Positions 1-7,976 are shown, counted from the first letter of the stretch. The stretch: 22,535 nt of DNA from an uncultured Desulfobacterales bacterium (GCA_945787595.1 CALZJV010000201.1:1-22535), one strand, 5' to 3'. Numbers and translations: made by a program. Notes: a model not told the origin generated them from the letters alone.

Positions 1-594
1 AGACCTTGATCTTTCAAGCGCAGCAGGTATATTAAACTTTCGGCAGGTTTCCAGATAGACCTTTGAGTTCTCCTTCCACGTTTCCTTGTCGAAATCGACC
101 GCCAAAAACCAGCAGGTTTCATCAACAAGCATGAGATATAAACCGATCACAAATTCACGCCGGTATCTGTCAGAAGGATCAATGCCAATTAGGTGATTTC
201 GAATAACATCGTCGGAAAGCGGCATAAAATCCCTGTTTTCACATTCACCACATTTAATTTTGGGTTTTTGACAAATAGGCCTGATCCACTCATTCCGGCA
301 GACTGGCTGGAATCCACTTTTCCCGGTGCGTTTACTTTCGAAACGCCTTGGATAGACATCTTCCCGTCCACAGAACAAGGACCGAAAAAGAGCAATTTTC
401 TGTTCCTCGTTTGAATCATTTGTTACGTTTGGTTGAGATAGCCGATCAAACGGAAGCTGTTCATCGGCGATTGCCTGCTTCAGGTCGTTAAGCTGCCTGA
501 TTCTATTTTGCAATGCCGCCCTTTTTGCATCAAGAGCAGCAAGTTCACTCTTTGCAATCAGGATCTGCTTGTTGATTTTTTCCTGATCCTTCAA
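1..594 (-). CDS. TOTE-type archaeo-eukaryotic primase protein, N-terminal part (copy 1, runs off window)
   Basis: The minus strand is open for 198 codons from a TTG at 592-594 to the window edge. The TTG has a GAGG six bases upstream, and no ATG occurs in frame over the first 120 or so codons. The protein starts with a charged, probably coiled-coil segment (about residues 1-45). It continues into a conserved block containing GREDVYPRRFES, a cysteine-rich stretch (VCRNEW, ICQKPKIKCGEC) and the acidic strand CWFLAVDFDK, which would supply the metal-binding aspartates of an AEP primase. It ends in AALERSRS, just before the expected GNGxH motif. This pattern is that of primase domains in TOTE conflict-system proteins, large polypeptides that usually continue into a helicase. 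That family is thought to act in defence against invading DNA. Whether the rest of the gene exists lies outside the window. A diverged, broken copy lies at 9517-10277. Confidence 0.72.
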   Translation of the reverse strand, partial: MKDQEKINKQILIAKSELAALDAKRAALQNRIRQLNDLKQAIADEQLPFDRLSQPNVTNDSNEEQKIALFRSLFCGREDVYPRRFESKRTGKSGFQPVCRNEWIRPICQKPKIKCGECENRDFMPLSDDVIRNHLIGIDPSDRYRREFVIGLYLMLVDETCWFLAVDFDKETWKENSKVYLETCRKFNIPAALERSRS

Positions 595-728
595 ATCAGT
601 CCTCAAAATATCTGTAGTTGATACGATTTAGTTTTATTTATATAATTTCGAATAGTTAAAATCAATTATAACTTCGAATGAATTTAATTTATCATCGAAT
701 TTCCTCCGAATGTTCGTTTTTTTGGCTC

Positions 729-882
729 GTTCATTAATATTGAACATAATAATATATTGAACAAGTCAGTCTCATTCTCAGTGAAATGCATTTTGATAAT
801 CCAATATCAAGCACATATCTTGACATTTGTTCAGTATTTTTATATGTTCATTATTACTGAACAATATACTTTTATGAACAAG
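729..882. promoter_or_regulatory. TGTTCA/TGAACA operator-like cluster before the E1 toxin-antitoxin operon
   Basis: The AT-rich gap contains repeated TGTTCA/TGAACA half-sites. Two form palindromes with 7-bp centres: GTTCATTAATATTGAAC at 729-745 and TGTTCATTATTACTGAACA at 845-863. Further half-sites lie at 758-763, 828-833 and 875-880. The second palindrome sits over the likely -10 and start region of the promoter at 820-848. This is the arrangement expected for autorepression by the AbiEi-like antitoxin encoded just downstream; the identity of the binding protein is inferred. Confidence 0.55.
820..848 (+). promoter_or_regulatory. sigma-70-like promoter for E1 toxin-antitoxin operon
   Basis: A perfect TTGACA at 820-825 is followed after 17 bp by TATGTT at 843-848, which overlaps the operator palindrome at 845-863. 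The antitoxin ATG follows at 894 with only a weak ribosome binding site. Confidence 0.45.
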
Positions 883-893
883 AGCAAGTCAGA

Positions 894-1916
894 ATGCAAC
901 CACCAGAAAAAACTATGATTGAAAAAGCGCTGGATGCTATACGTAAGAGAACCCGTATAGATGCCGATTTTTTATACGAAAAGACTGGGACGGATTTACA
1001 TGGAGACGGCGTCATTCGGCTCGCCTATGGAGGCAAAAAGTGGGAGTTCAAAGCGGAAGTAAAGCTTCGGGTGAGCCGGACGACAATCGCTTTATACAAG
1101 CAGAAAATGGACAGCGCCGGTCAAGGCCTGTTTGTAACCGACTATGTTAATCCCGAGCTTGCAGAAGTGATGAGAAATCAGGGCATTTTTTTTATCGATG
1201 CCGCAGGAAACGCTTTCATCGACGCCACCCCACTCTATATCTTTGTCAAAGGCGAAAAACCGACTAAGGTTGGGAAGGCCAAACCCGTCAAACGAGTGTT
1301 TAAACCTGGCGGACTGAAACTCATCTTTGCACTGCTCAACAATCCGGGAATGGAGAAGGCAACCTATCGAGATATGGCCAAAGCCGCCAATGTCGCGTTG
1401 GGTACGGTTGACTTTCTGATAACCGAACTCAAAGAGCTTGGTTTTCTTATCGACATGGCGAAAAAAGGCCGACAGCTGCTCAAAACCGGGCAATTGTTGA
1501 GACGATGGGTAGAGGCATACCCCGAAAACCTTAAGCCAAAGCTCGTTCAAGAAAAATTTAGGACGAACAACCACCATTGGTGGAAAGACATAAAGCCGGC
1601 AGATTTTGATTTTTTCTGGGGAGGTGAAATCGCTGCCGCTAAATTGACGGGACATCTAAAACCTGGAAGGTATACCATTTACACTGATCACCTGCCGGGA
1701 AAACTCATCTACAAATTCAAGTTTCAAAAAGATCCTAACGGTAATGTAGAGTTCGTGACGCCCTTCTGGACCTTTGGGTGGGAGTTAGCTGAAAAGAAAG
1801 TCGTGCCCCCACTTCTCATCTATGCCGATTTAATGGCGACCGGCGATGCGAGAGCCATTGAAGCCGCGGAAATAATTTATGACAACTACCTCACTCGACT
1901 TATCCGGGAAGATTGA
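894..1916 (+). CDS. Type IV toxin-antitoxin AbiEi-family antitoxin (AbiEi_2/DUF2186-like)
   Basis: This 340-residue protein is the likely antitoxin and transcriptional repressor of the pair with the next gene. About residues 145-200 read as a winged helix (KLIFALLNNPGMEKATYRDMAKAANVALGTV). The C-terminus has the segment VPPLLIYADLMATGDARAIE that I associate with the AbiEi_2 family. The N-terminal third (residues 10-130) has the restriction-endonuclease-like alternation seen in the family, without an obvious catalytic set. The gene overlaps the toxin by 38 bases, which implies translational coupling, and is preceded by a TGTTCA palindrome cluster that it probably binds. In AbiE systems the antitoxin represses its own operon and counters a nucleotidyltransferase toxin without a stable complex; that is family knowledge, not visible here. 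Start: the first ATG is used. A second in-frame ATG at 915 is possible because neither has a strong Shine-Dalgarno. Confidence 0.75.
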   Translation: MQPPEKTMIEKALDAIRKRTRIDADFLYEKTGTDLHGDGVIRLAYGGKKWEFKAEVKLRVSRTTIALYKQKMDSAGQGLFVTDYVNPELAEVMRNQGIFFIDAAGNAFIDATPLYIFVKGEKPTKVGKAKPVKRVFKPGGLKLIFALLNNPGMEKATYRDMAKAANVALGTVDFLITELKELGFLIDMAKKGRQLLKTGQLLRRWVEAYPENLKPKLVQEKFRTNNHHWWKDIKPADFDFFWGGEIAAAKLTGHLKPGRYTIYTDHLPGKLIYKFKFQKDPNGNVEFVTPFWTFGWELAEKKVVPPLLIYADLMATGDARAIEAAEIIYDNYLTRLIRED

Positions 1917-2748
1917 TAAGGTTGCGGTATCCACACTGGGACTGATTCACCAAATCTCGTCTTCCATGAAAATACCATTTTTTATCGTCGGGGCTACTGC
2001 TCGCGACATCCTGCTCGAAGTTCACTACGGAATCGGATCGAAACGCGCCACCTTAGACATCGACATCGCTGTATTCATTGAAAACTGGGAGCAGTTTTAC
2101 CATCTGAAGGATGAGTTGATCGGAATCAAACACTTCACGCCGACCAGAGATATTCACCGACTTCTGTTTCAGAAACGATTACCGGTCGACATCGTCCCAT
2201 TTGGTGGAGTTGCTGAAAAGGGTGATCTCGTCGAATGGCCGCCAGACGGCAGCATTAAGATGAGCGTGACAGGTTTCCGGGAATGTTTTCAGCACGCCAT
2301 TCAAGTAAAAATCTCCGACAAACCCAAACTGTCGGTAAGTGTGGTCAGTTTGGCAGGTTTGGCCATTCTCAAGCTGGTTTCATGGGATGATAACAGTGCT
2401 CGCCGACAGAAAGATGCATCAGACTTGGTTTTCATCATCCGAAACTATCTCGATGCCGGTAACCTGGAACGACTTTTTGAAGAGGCACCGGACATAGTCG
2501 ATTCCGGTGAATATGACTACGAAGCGGGTTCAGCGCGCCTTCTGGGCCGGGATATTTCGAAAATTGCGTATACCAGCACCACTAATAGACTTATCGAAAT
2601 CCTGAGAAGAGAATCGAAGAATAAACGGGGACATGGAATCGCAATGGACGTGCTGCAGGGAGATAGATTTGCAGATGAATCATACGAAAAGGTATCAGCT
2701 TATTTTGACGCGCTGTTGAAAGGGCTGACGGAACATAAGAACCGCTAA
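1879..2748 (+). CDS. Nucleotidyltransferase toxin, AbiEii-like
   Basis: A 289-residue protein with a polymerase-beta-type nucleotidyltransferase fold. The pattern FFIVGATARDIL (residues 34-45) precedes a D-x-D pair in TLDIDIAVF (D60, D62). A third acidic residue lies in LPVDIVPFG (D104). These match the metal-binding triad, and all appear intact. A lysine-rich helical segment (SLAGLAILKLVSWDD, then RQKDASDLVFI) follows, as in nucleotidyltransferase toxins. It is coupled to the upstream AbiEi-type gene by a 38-base overlap, so the two are best read as a type IV toxin-antitoxin pair. Toxins of this group modify tRNA or similar targets with nucleotides; the target here cannot be told. The TAA at 2746-2748 abuts the 133-bp attachment repeat, so the gene occupies the extreme right end of unit E1. 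Confidence 0.72.
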   Translation: MTTTSLDLSGKIDKVAVSTLGLIHQISSSMKIPFFIVGATARDILLEVHYGIGSKRATLDIDIAVFIENWEQFYHLKDELIGIKHFTPTRDIHRLLFQKRLPVDIVPFGGVAEKGDLVEWPPDGSIKMSVTGFRECFQHAIQVKISDKPKLSVSVVSLAGLAILKLVSWDDNSARRQKDASDLVFIIRNYLDAGNLERLFEEAPDIVDSGEYDYEAGSARLLGRDISKIAYTSTTNRLIEILRRESKNKRGHGIAMDVLQGDRFADESYEKVSAYFDALLKGLTEHKNR

Positions 2749-2880
2749 AAATATGCGATTGATATGCGATTATGCGGCCAGGAGCTTACAAAAACTCGCT
2801 TAAACTCACGAAAACTCACTTGTAAATTAGTAACTTATTGTTTTTATTTACTATCTGGAAAATCCGGCCTTCGGCACCAT
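2748..2880 (+). repeat. Attachment-site repeat R1 with tRNA-Leu 3'-end core
   Basis: First of three related non-coding repeats. It begins with iterated TATGCGATT/ATGCGG motifs (2752-2776). Three AAACTC-type motifs follow (about 2791-2820), then an AT-rich stretch, and it ends in a core at 2863-2880 reading TCCGGCCTTCGGCACCAT. The core matches the T-stem 3' strand, acceptor strand and CCA of a tRNA-Leu. The iterated motifs resemble arm-type binding sites of tyrosine integrases. R1 is about 80% identical by eye to R3 and more distantly similar to R2. Confidence 0.7.
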
Positions 2881-2890
2881 ATGTTTTAAA

Positions 2891-2919
2891 AGGCGTAACG
2901 TTGGTGTTACGCCTTTTTT
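2891..2919 (+). terminator. Intrinsic terminator after R1
   Basis: A 9-bp perfect stem AGGCGTAAC/GTTACGCCT (2891-2899 and 2906-2914) with loop GTTGGT is followed by a run of T. On the other strand a shorter T run follows, so it may also end the sugar operon arriving from the right. Confidence 0.85.
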
Positions 2920-2936
2920 GTTTTTTGGGATAGAAA

Positions 2937-3215
2937 TTATAACCGGATGGAAAATTGCCATTGAACGTTCGTAAGCTTGACTTCGTCGCCGTAGACGGGA
3001 CCGGCAACTGCCAGAGCAAGCCGAACAGGCCTGGGACCACCCTCCAGTTTCAAAAAGTGCGCTAACGCTGCTGTTAAATCTATAAATTCGGAAGTGGCGA
3101 ACTTAACAATCGCTCCCGGATGACCCCGGGCGGTCAATCGGGCAAAACGAATGTCGGTGGCGCCAATGTCGGCCACCACTGATGATAGGCTGCTATCCCC
3201 TCTTTTGACTTTCAT
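2937..3215 (-). pseudogene. glk: Glucokinase (Glk family), N-terminal fragment
   Basis: Only 92 residues remain of a protein that is normally about 320. The N-terminal phosphate-binding motif reads ADIGATDIRFARL (family form DIGGTNxRFA). The second strand-turn reads LALAVAGPVYGDEV followed by LTNVQWQFSI, which is diagnostic for the Glk rather than the ROK group. The frame stops at 2937 where family members run on into the catalytic domain, so glucose-binding and catalytic residues are missing and the product cannot be an active kinase. It is the last gene of the sugar operon, three bases after the dehydrogenase stop. The break lies about 57 bp from the tRNA-like core of R1 and 18 bp from the terminator, so truncation probably came with element integration or rearrangement at that junction. 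Confidence 0.8.
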
Positions 3216-3218
3216 AAA

Positions 3219-4466
3219 TCAAGATTCGGTGCGTGCCACAGGCGGTATGTAGTTTTCCAATTCAGAACAGGGTATCTTCACCAGCTCGCCCAGTTCAGCA
3301 GAGCGATAAAGGGCCATTAAAATTTCCATGACCGCCACGCCATCATGGAAGGTTTCGATGGGTGTCTGTCCCTTGCGGAAACATTCCACCATGTGGCGAT
3401 TTTCGTCTACGTAACCATAGACACTCATTTCATCCTCCAAGACCGGCATCAAACCCTGCTCGGCGTTCTGCTTTTCGACCAGGTCTTCACCCTGATCGCC
3501 CCTAACCTCCCGGGACATAAATATCTTAAGGCCGGTGTTGAGTGAGGAAAACTCCATGGCGTACTCCGGGCCCAAAAGTTCTAGCTGAATGCGCAGCCCC
3601 GGACCCACATAAGCCCATGAAGTGGTTGATTCAATGATCAGCTCAGCACCGTCCTGGTCCTCCAAGGTCAACAGGGCTCTGGCAAAGTCCTCCGCGGGCC
3701 TCTTCGCATAGTCAACCTCATTTCCCATCATACCCTTAAGTCGTTTCACATAATCCGGACGCGTCCATTTCAGAGACGCGACCGTTCCGTTAGCCGTCTT
3801 AAGGCGCAGTGAATCCCTGGACTGACCGGGCTCGGTCAGCATAAAACGAGCCACTTCGACACTGTGGCACATCATGTCGGATAGGACTCCACCCCCCTGA
3901 AGGTCTCCACGCCAGAACCAGGGTTCGTGGGGTCCGCTATGTTCTTCAGCCGCACGTGCCAGATAAGGTCGACCAGTGGTGGCCGCAGCGCGGCGCCATA
4001 TAATTTCCTTACCCCGCAGCACCGGCGTACAGAAAACCTGATTTTCAAGATATCCGTGATTTAAGTTGGCGTCCTCGGCCAGACGCAGCATTTCCCGGGC
4101 CTCGGCCAGGGTTCGGGCCAGCGGTTTTTCGCAGGCCACGGCAATAATGCCGCTGTCACCGCCTTTAACCGTACGGTTAATGGTCTGCATCACTTCCAGC
4201 CGGGTATAATTGGGGGATAAAATCCAAATCGCGTCTACATCAGGGGCTTGCAAAAGTGATTCGAGAGAATCGTGAGCCTGGCATTGACCCAGTTCCGCTT
4301 CGATCACCGCCCGGGCCAGCTTTTCTCGATTGGCCGGTGTAGGACTGTAAACTCCGTTAATTTCCACGTTGCGAACACCGATCATGGCTTGACGATGAAA
4401 ATGACCGATGAAGCCGCTGCCGACAAACCCCAACCGCAATTTTTTTAGGGGATAGTTTGTTGCCAT
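3219..4466 (-). CDS. Gfo/Idh/MocA-family NAD(P)-dependent dehydrogenase
   Basis: A cytoplasmic oxidoreductase of about 415 residues, normal to slightly long for the family. The N-terminal Rossmann strand-loop reads RLGFVGSGFIGHFH. CEKPLA carries the conserved EKP lysine. The C-terminal substrate domain has GGGVLSDMMCHSVEVARF, with the likely catalytic histidine. Family members oxidise or epimerise sugars, inositols and related polyols. The substrate cannot be read from sequence, but position between a CUT2-type sugar importer and a glucokinase fragment suggests the imported sugar or a derivative. I prefer the ATG at 4464-4466, ten bases after a perfect AGGAGG; a TTG at 4470-4472 in the same frame is an alternative only four or five bases from it. 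The next upstream gene ends at 4484. Confidence 0.88.
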   Translation of the reverse strand: MATNYPLKKLRLGFVGSGFIGHFHRQAMIGVRNVEINGVYSPTPANREKLARAVIEAELGQCQAHDSLESLLQAPDVDAIWILSPNYTRLEVMQTINRTVKGGDSGIIAVACEKPLARTLAEAREMLRLAEDANLNHGYLENQVFCTPVLRGKEIIWRRAAATTGRPYLARAAEEHSGPHEPWFWRGDLQGGGVLSDMMCHSVEVARFMLTEPGQSRDSLRLKTANGTVASLKWTRPDYVKRLKGMMGNEVDYAKRPAEDFARALLTLEDQDGAELIIESTTSWAYVGPGLRIQLELLGPEYAMEFSSLNTGLKIFMSREVRGDQGEDLVEKQNAEQGLMPVLEDEMSVYGYVDENRHMVECFRKGQTPIETFHDGVAVMEILMALYRSAELGELVKIPCSELENYIPPVARTES

Positions 4467-4483
4467 AATCAAAATTCCTCCTT

Positions 4484-5485
4484 TTATACTCTCAATCGCT
4501 GCTGTCGCCCATAAAAGAGCATCAGCACCAGCAGGGTAATTCCAAAAACGATTTGACGGCCAAACTCCTCCATCTGCAGGGTGATCAAAATGCTCTGCAA
4601 AATTACAAGCAAAAAAGCGCCGGCCATGGTGCCGGTGTAACTTCCCTGGCCGCCGGATAAAGGTGTCCCACCTAAAACCACTGCGATGATGGACGGCAGC
4701 ATATACTGATCTCCCACTCCGATGAAAGAATTTCCGGTATACCCAAGTACAAACACACTGGTTAGTCCGGCAAAAAATCCCGACAATCCGAACAGGCCGA
4801 TCCGCATGCGCCAGACGTATACGCCGGTAAGTCTGGCTGCGCGTTCGTTGGTTCCAATTGCATAAATGCGATAGCCAAAAGCCGTACGGTACAAAAGCCA
4901 GGCCATGAAAAATCCCACTCCGATCCAGACGAAAAGAATGCCCGGAATGCCCGCCACCACAGGCTGGGTGATAAAGCCTGAAAGCGCCGGCGCGGCATTG
5001 CCCGAGGGAATGCCGCGGGTCATGGCAACCAAAGCGCCCTGCACCACCCCCAGCATACCCAGTGTCATAACCAACGGTGGTATGCGCAAAATGGTAACAC
5101 CGATTCCGTTCAGGATACCGATACCCAATCCTGCACCGGCGGCTCCCAAAATGGCCGGTGCAACCATTGAGTTGTCACCCTGCATGATGTTGCCCGCAAT
5201 CACGGCACCAAAGCTGATGATCGCCCCTACTGACAGATCTATTCCTTCACGGCCGCCAAGGATCACCAGGTTTTGTCCAGCAGCCACGATGCCTAACAAG
5301 GCGGCGAGGGTCAGCAATTTTATAATCTGGCTGGGAGAGGCGAATCCCGGAGATGCGGCTTCGCCAAGGATCAGTAAAATAACAATAAGGAGGCAGGGTA
5401 CAGCCATCGGCCGATGTAAAAGCGCCCTGGGATCGAATTTCGATCTTGCCACGGCTTTTACTTCTTTTGATGATACACCTGCCAT
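4484..5485 (-). CDS. Sugar ABC transporter permease, CUT2/RbsC-like (second permease)
   Basis: A 333-residue inner-membrane permease of the branched-chain/ribose type (BPD_transp_2). It has about 8-10 hydrophobic segments. The cytoplasmic-loop signature YRIYAIGTNERAARLTGV is followed further on by VVLGGTPLSGGQGS, characteristic of RbsC-like subunits that contact the ATPase. It starts at an ATG with AGGAGG five bases upstream, nine bases after the stop of the preceding permease. Two different permease genes with one double-domain ATPase imply a heterodimeric channel, as in several pentose, rhamnose and autoinducer-2 type importers. The sugar is not determinable. Confidence 0.88.
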   Translation of the reverse strand: MAGVSSKEVKAVARSKFDPRALLHRPMAVPCLLIVILLILGEAASPGFASPSQIIKLLTLAALLGIVAAGQNLVILGGREGIDLSVGAIISFGAVIAGNIMQGDNSMVAPAILGAAGAGLGIGILNGIGVTILRIPPLVMTLGMLGVVQGALVAMTRGIPSGNAAPALSGFITQPVVAGIPGILFVWIGVGFFMAWLLYRTAFGYRIYAIGTNERAARLTGVYVWRMRIGLFGLSGFFAGLTSVFVLGYTGNSFIGVGDQYMLPSIIAVVLGGTPLSGGQGSYTGTMAGAFLLVILQSILITLQMEEFGRQIVFGITLLVLMLFYGRQQRLRV

Positions 5486-5494
5486 AAAGGCCTC

Positions 5495-6475
5495 CTATCG
5501 ACGCGCAATGGTCACACCGCCTGCCAGTGCAGTAAGAACAATCAAGCCTTGAACAAGGTTCTGATACTCGAAGGGCACACCTGCAAAGAAGACCACACTG
5601 CCAATTAATCCCAGGATAACCGCCCCGAAGATGGAGCCTAAAGGATTGCCGCGACCACCGCTAAGTGCAGTGCCACCAAGTACCACGGCCGCAACAGACC
5701 CCAGGGTCATTTTAGCCCCCAATAAAGGATCCCCGCTTGCGGTATCTCCGGTGAGACATAAAGCTGAGATGGCTGAAAATAGCCCGCATAAAATGTAGGC
5801 GCTGATGCGTAGTCTGGGCACCGGAAGCCCGCTCTGGTATGCCGATTGGATATTTCCCCCGACGGCCAGCAATGACCGGGAGAAAACCAGGTGTGCAATA
5901 AACGCGACGGTAACCGCCATGGCAACCAGAATCCATACCACAAAAGGGATGCCGATCAGATTGTCTCCATAGGTTTCCCAGTATGCGTCCGGCGCAGCAA
6001 GACCAGCCTGGGGCAAAATCCACAGGGCGATGCCGGCGAATACGATGCCGGATGCAAAGGTGGAAACTATTGGCTGGAATCTCAATACAGCCACGCAAAA
6101 ACCATTAAATGCGCCGCACATAATACCGACCAGCATACCAGCAAGAATGCCTGCAATAATGGCCCCGAGATTTCCCCCTAGAGCAGTAATAACCGAGACC
6201 GTAACAACATTTACCAGCGATATGATGCTGCCCACGGACAGGTCGATATCACCGGTCAAAACAACATAGGTCTGGCCAACCGCCAGAAGAATCATGGGCA
6301 AATAGGTGCTGATGTCCGCAACGATAGCCTCCGGCCTCAAGGTCTTAGGCTGCAAAAATCCGTTTAGAATAAACAGTAGTATTGTGACTGCTATAGCCGG
6401 CAGATACGGTCTGCGGGTTAAATCCATTCGCCGAAAAAAATCGCTACATGTTGCAATGCCGGCGTTCCAGGTCAT
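5495..6475 (-). CDS. Sugar ABC transporter permease, CUT2/RbsC-like (first permease)
   Basis: A 326-residue membrane protein homologous in outline to the neighbouring permease. An N-terminal cytoplasmic tail is followed by alternating hydrophobic segments and the motif SGDPLLGAKMTLGSVAAVVL, then GGTALSGGRGN, typical of this family. The loop AVGGNIQSAYQSGLPVPRLR corresponds to the ATPase-coupling loop and is less canonical than in the second permease. The start codon overlaps the ATPase stop in an ATGA arrangement (6472-6475), so the two are translationally coupled. It presumably pairs with the next permease to form one transmembrane channel. Confidence 0.87.
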   Translation of the reverse strand: MTWNAGIATCSDFFRRMDLTRRPYLPAIAVTILLFILNGFLQPKTLRPEAIVADISTYLPMILLAVGQTYVVLTGDIDLSVGSIISLVNVVTVSVITALGGNLGAIIAGILAGMLVGIMCGAFNGFCVAVLRFQPIVSTFASGIVFAGIALWILPQAGLAAPDAYWETYGDNLIGIPFVVWILVAMAVTVAFIAHLVFSRSLLAVGGNIQSAYQSGLPVPRLRISAYILCGLFSAISALCLTGDTASGDPLLGAKMTLGSVAAVVLGGTALSGGRGNPLGSIFGAVILGLIGSVVFFAGVPFEYQNLVQGLIVLTALAGGVTIARR

Positions 6476-7974
6476 GCGGTCACTCCGTATGCTGCCTGAT
6501 AGAGATTAAATGCAGTCATTTGTTTACCTTCCAATTTTTGCACGATATGGCCGCCATTGAACACAAGGATACGATCGGCAATTCCAAGAAGCTCTGCATC
6601 TTCGGAAGAGTACAGAATGATGGAAACGCCCTCGGCGACCAACTCTCTCATGATCTGATAGAGATCCGTTTTGGAGAGAAGATCGATTCCTTTGGTGGGA
6701 TCGTCCATAAGCAGGATGTTGGGCTGTATGGTCAACCAGCGTCCAATTACGGCCTTTTGCTGATTGCCGCCGGACAGGGAAGAAATGGGTGCGGCAAAAC
6801 CGGAGAAGCGTATTTTCAAACGATTCACAAAGGGGGATATTTTGCGAATAAGACTTTGAGGTGATAGGAAAAACCGTTTGTGTTTTGTAAGATCGGCGGC
6901 CACTAAATTTTCCAGGATGGGTCTTGTCAGCAGCACCCCGTCCCGGTTACGGTCGCCTGATAAATAGGCCATTCCCTTGCGAATGGCATCAGCCGGTTTC
7001 GATGGCCGTCTGCTGCTGCCCGTCAAACGGATTTTGCCGTCGGTGGCCGGCTCAGCGCCGAACAAGATTCTCAGGGCCAGCGACTGTCCCTGTCCGTGAA
7101 GCCCCCCGAACCCGAGTATCTCACCTCGTCGCAACTCAAAGGATACACCGCCTAAGCGATTACCGCACAGATTTTCTACCGCCAGAAGTGTATCGTCATA
7201 ATCATTGCGGATCGGGTGGAGTCCGGTTGAAACCGGTGCAATCCGGCTGCCGACCATGTGTTGTACCAGGGTATCTTGGCTTGTTTCTGAAAGACACAGG
7301 CATTCCACAGAACGGCCATCCCTCAGCACAGTGACGCGATCTCCTATCTCAAATATCTCGTCCATCCGATGGGAGATAAAGATAATGGCCGTTCCTTTGT
7401 CCCTCAATTGCCGGACTAAATTGAAGAACACGGTTACCTGACCCTTGTCCAGGGAAGACGTCGGTTCGTCAAAAATAATGATTCGGGCGTCGGTTGCCAA
7501 TACTTTGAGCACTTCTACAATCTGGCGCTGATCGCTCCTTAAATCCTGAATCAGAGCGTCAAGGGCAAACCCGTCACCGGTTACTCCAGCGAACCGTTCC
7601 ACCAATGCTTCTGCACGACGTCTCATGGCAGCACGATCCACCAGACCCGGACCCCTGCGAGGTAAAGCTGCCAGTAACAGATTTTCCTCTACGGACAGCT
7701 GGGGAACTAAACTGAGTTCTTGATAAAACACACCGATGCCGGCCCGGGCCGCATCCTGCGGCCCGTTAATGGCGGTGACGGTCCCCTCGATCTTTATTTC
7801 TCCGGCATCCGGAATGACTGAGCCGGCGATAATTTTACAAAGAGTGCTCTTGCCGGATCCATTCGATCCGATCAGCACGTGAACTTCACCGCGCTTTACT
7901 TCAAGTTCGGCGCTTTCCAGAGCAACGACGGCTCCGAAATGTTTGTCAACTCCTTTGACTTCGAGAACACCCAT
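6472..7974 (-). CDS. Sugar ABC transporter ATP-binding protein, RbsA/MglA-like, two nucleotide-binding domains
   Basis: A 500-residue tandem ABC ATPase that powers the CUT2 importer. Domain 1 has Walker A GSNGSGKST (residues 36-44) and Walker B IIIFDEP with the catalytic E170, but its signature region reads LRSDQRQ (145-151) instead of the usual LSxGxQQ. Domain 2 has a degenerate Walker A (GLHGQGQS, 291-298), a canonical signature LSGGNQQ (400-406) and Walker B LLMDDP with Asp425 where Glu is usual. By the head-to-tail geometry of ABC dimers one composite site is intact and the other is degraded on all three counts. Length and order match RbsA. The gene lies two bases after the binding-protein stop and overlaps the following permease by four bases. 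Confidence 0.9.
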   Translation of the reverse strand: MGVLEVKGVDKHFGAVVALESAELEVKRGEVHVLIGSNGSGKSTLCKIIAGSVIPDAGEIKIEGTVTAINGPQDAARAGIGVFYQELSLVPQLSVEENLLLAALPRRGPGLVDRAAMRRRAEALVERFAGVTGDGFALDALIQDLRSDQRQIVEVLKVLATDARIIIFDEPTSSLDKGQVTVFFNLVRQLRDKGTAIIFISHRMDEIFEIGDRVTVLRDGRSVECLCLSETSQDTLVQHMVGSRIAPVSTGLHPIRNDYDDTLLAVENLCGNRLGGVSFELRRGEILGFGGLHGQGQSLALRILFGAEPATDGKIRLTGSSRRPSKPADAIRKGMAYLSGDRNRDGVLLTRPILENLVAADLTKHKRFFLSPQSLIRKISPFVNRLKIRFSGFAAPISSLSGGNQQKAVIGRWLTIQPNILLMDDPTKGIDLLSKTDLYQIMRELVAEGVSIILYSSEDAELLGIADRILVFNGGHIVQKLEGKQMTAFNLYQAAYGVTA

Positions 7975-7976
7975 AA

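Noticed and set aside
189..419. Open minus-strand frame of 76 codons, with an equivalent at 9872-10102
   Set aside because: It is another frame of the primase N-terminal gene. The real frame is shown by the REDVYPRRFES and ICQKPKIKC motifs.
1092..1655. 187-codon minus-strand frame
   Set aside because: Antisense to the AbiEi-type antitoxin gene, with no recognisable protein pattern.
2752..2820. CRISPR array, because of short repeated units
   Set aside because: Units are 7-10 bp, adjacent and without unique spacers. The whole block recurs elsewhere as part of one longer repeat, and no cas genes are present.
2937..3215. ROK-family kinase
   Set aside because: AVAGPVYGDEV followed by LTNVQW fits the Glk group. 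ROK-type cysteine motifs are not present in the fragment.
4905..5552. 215-codon plus-strand frame
   Set aside because: Antisense shadow of the two permease genes, with low-complexity composition and no family pattern.
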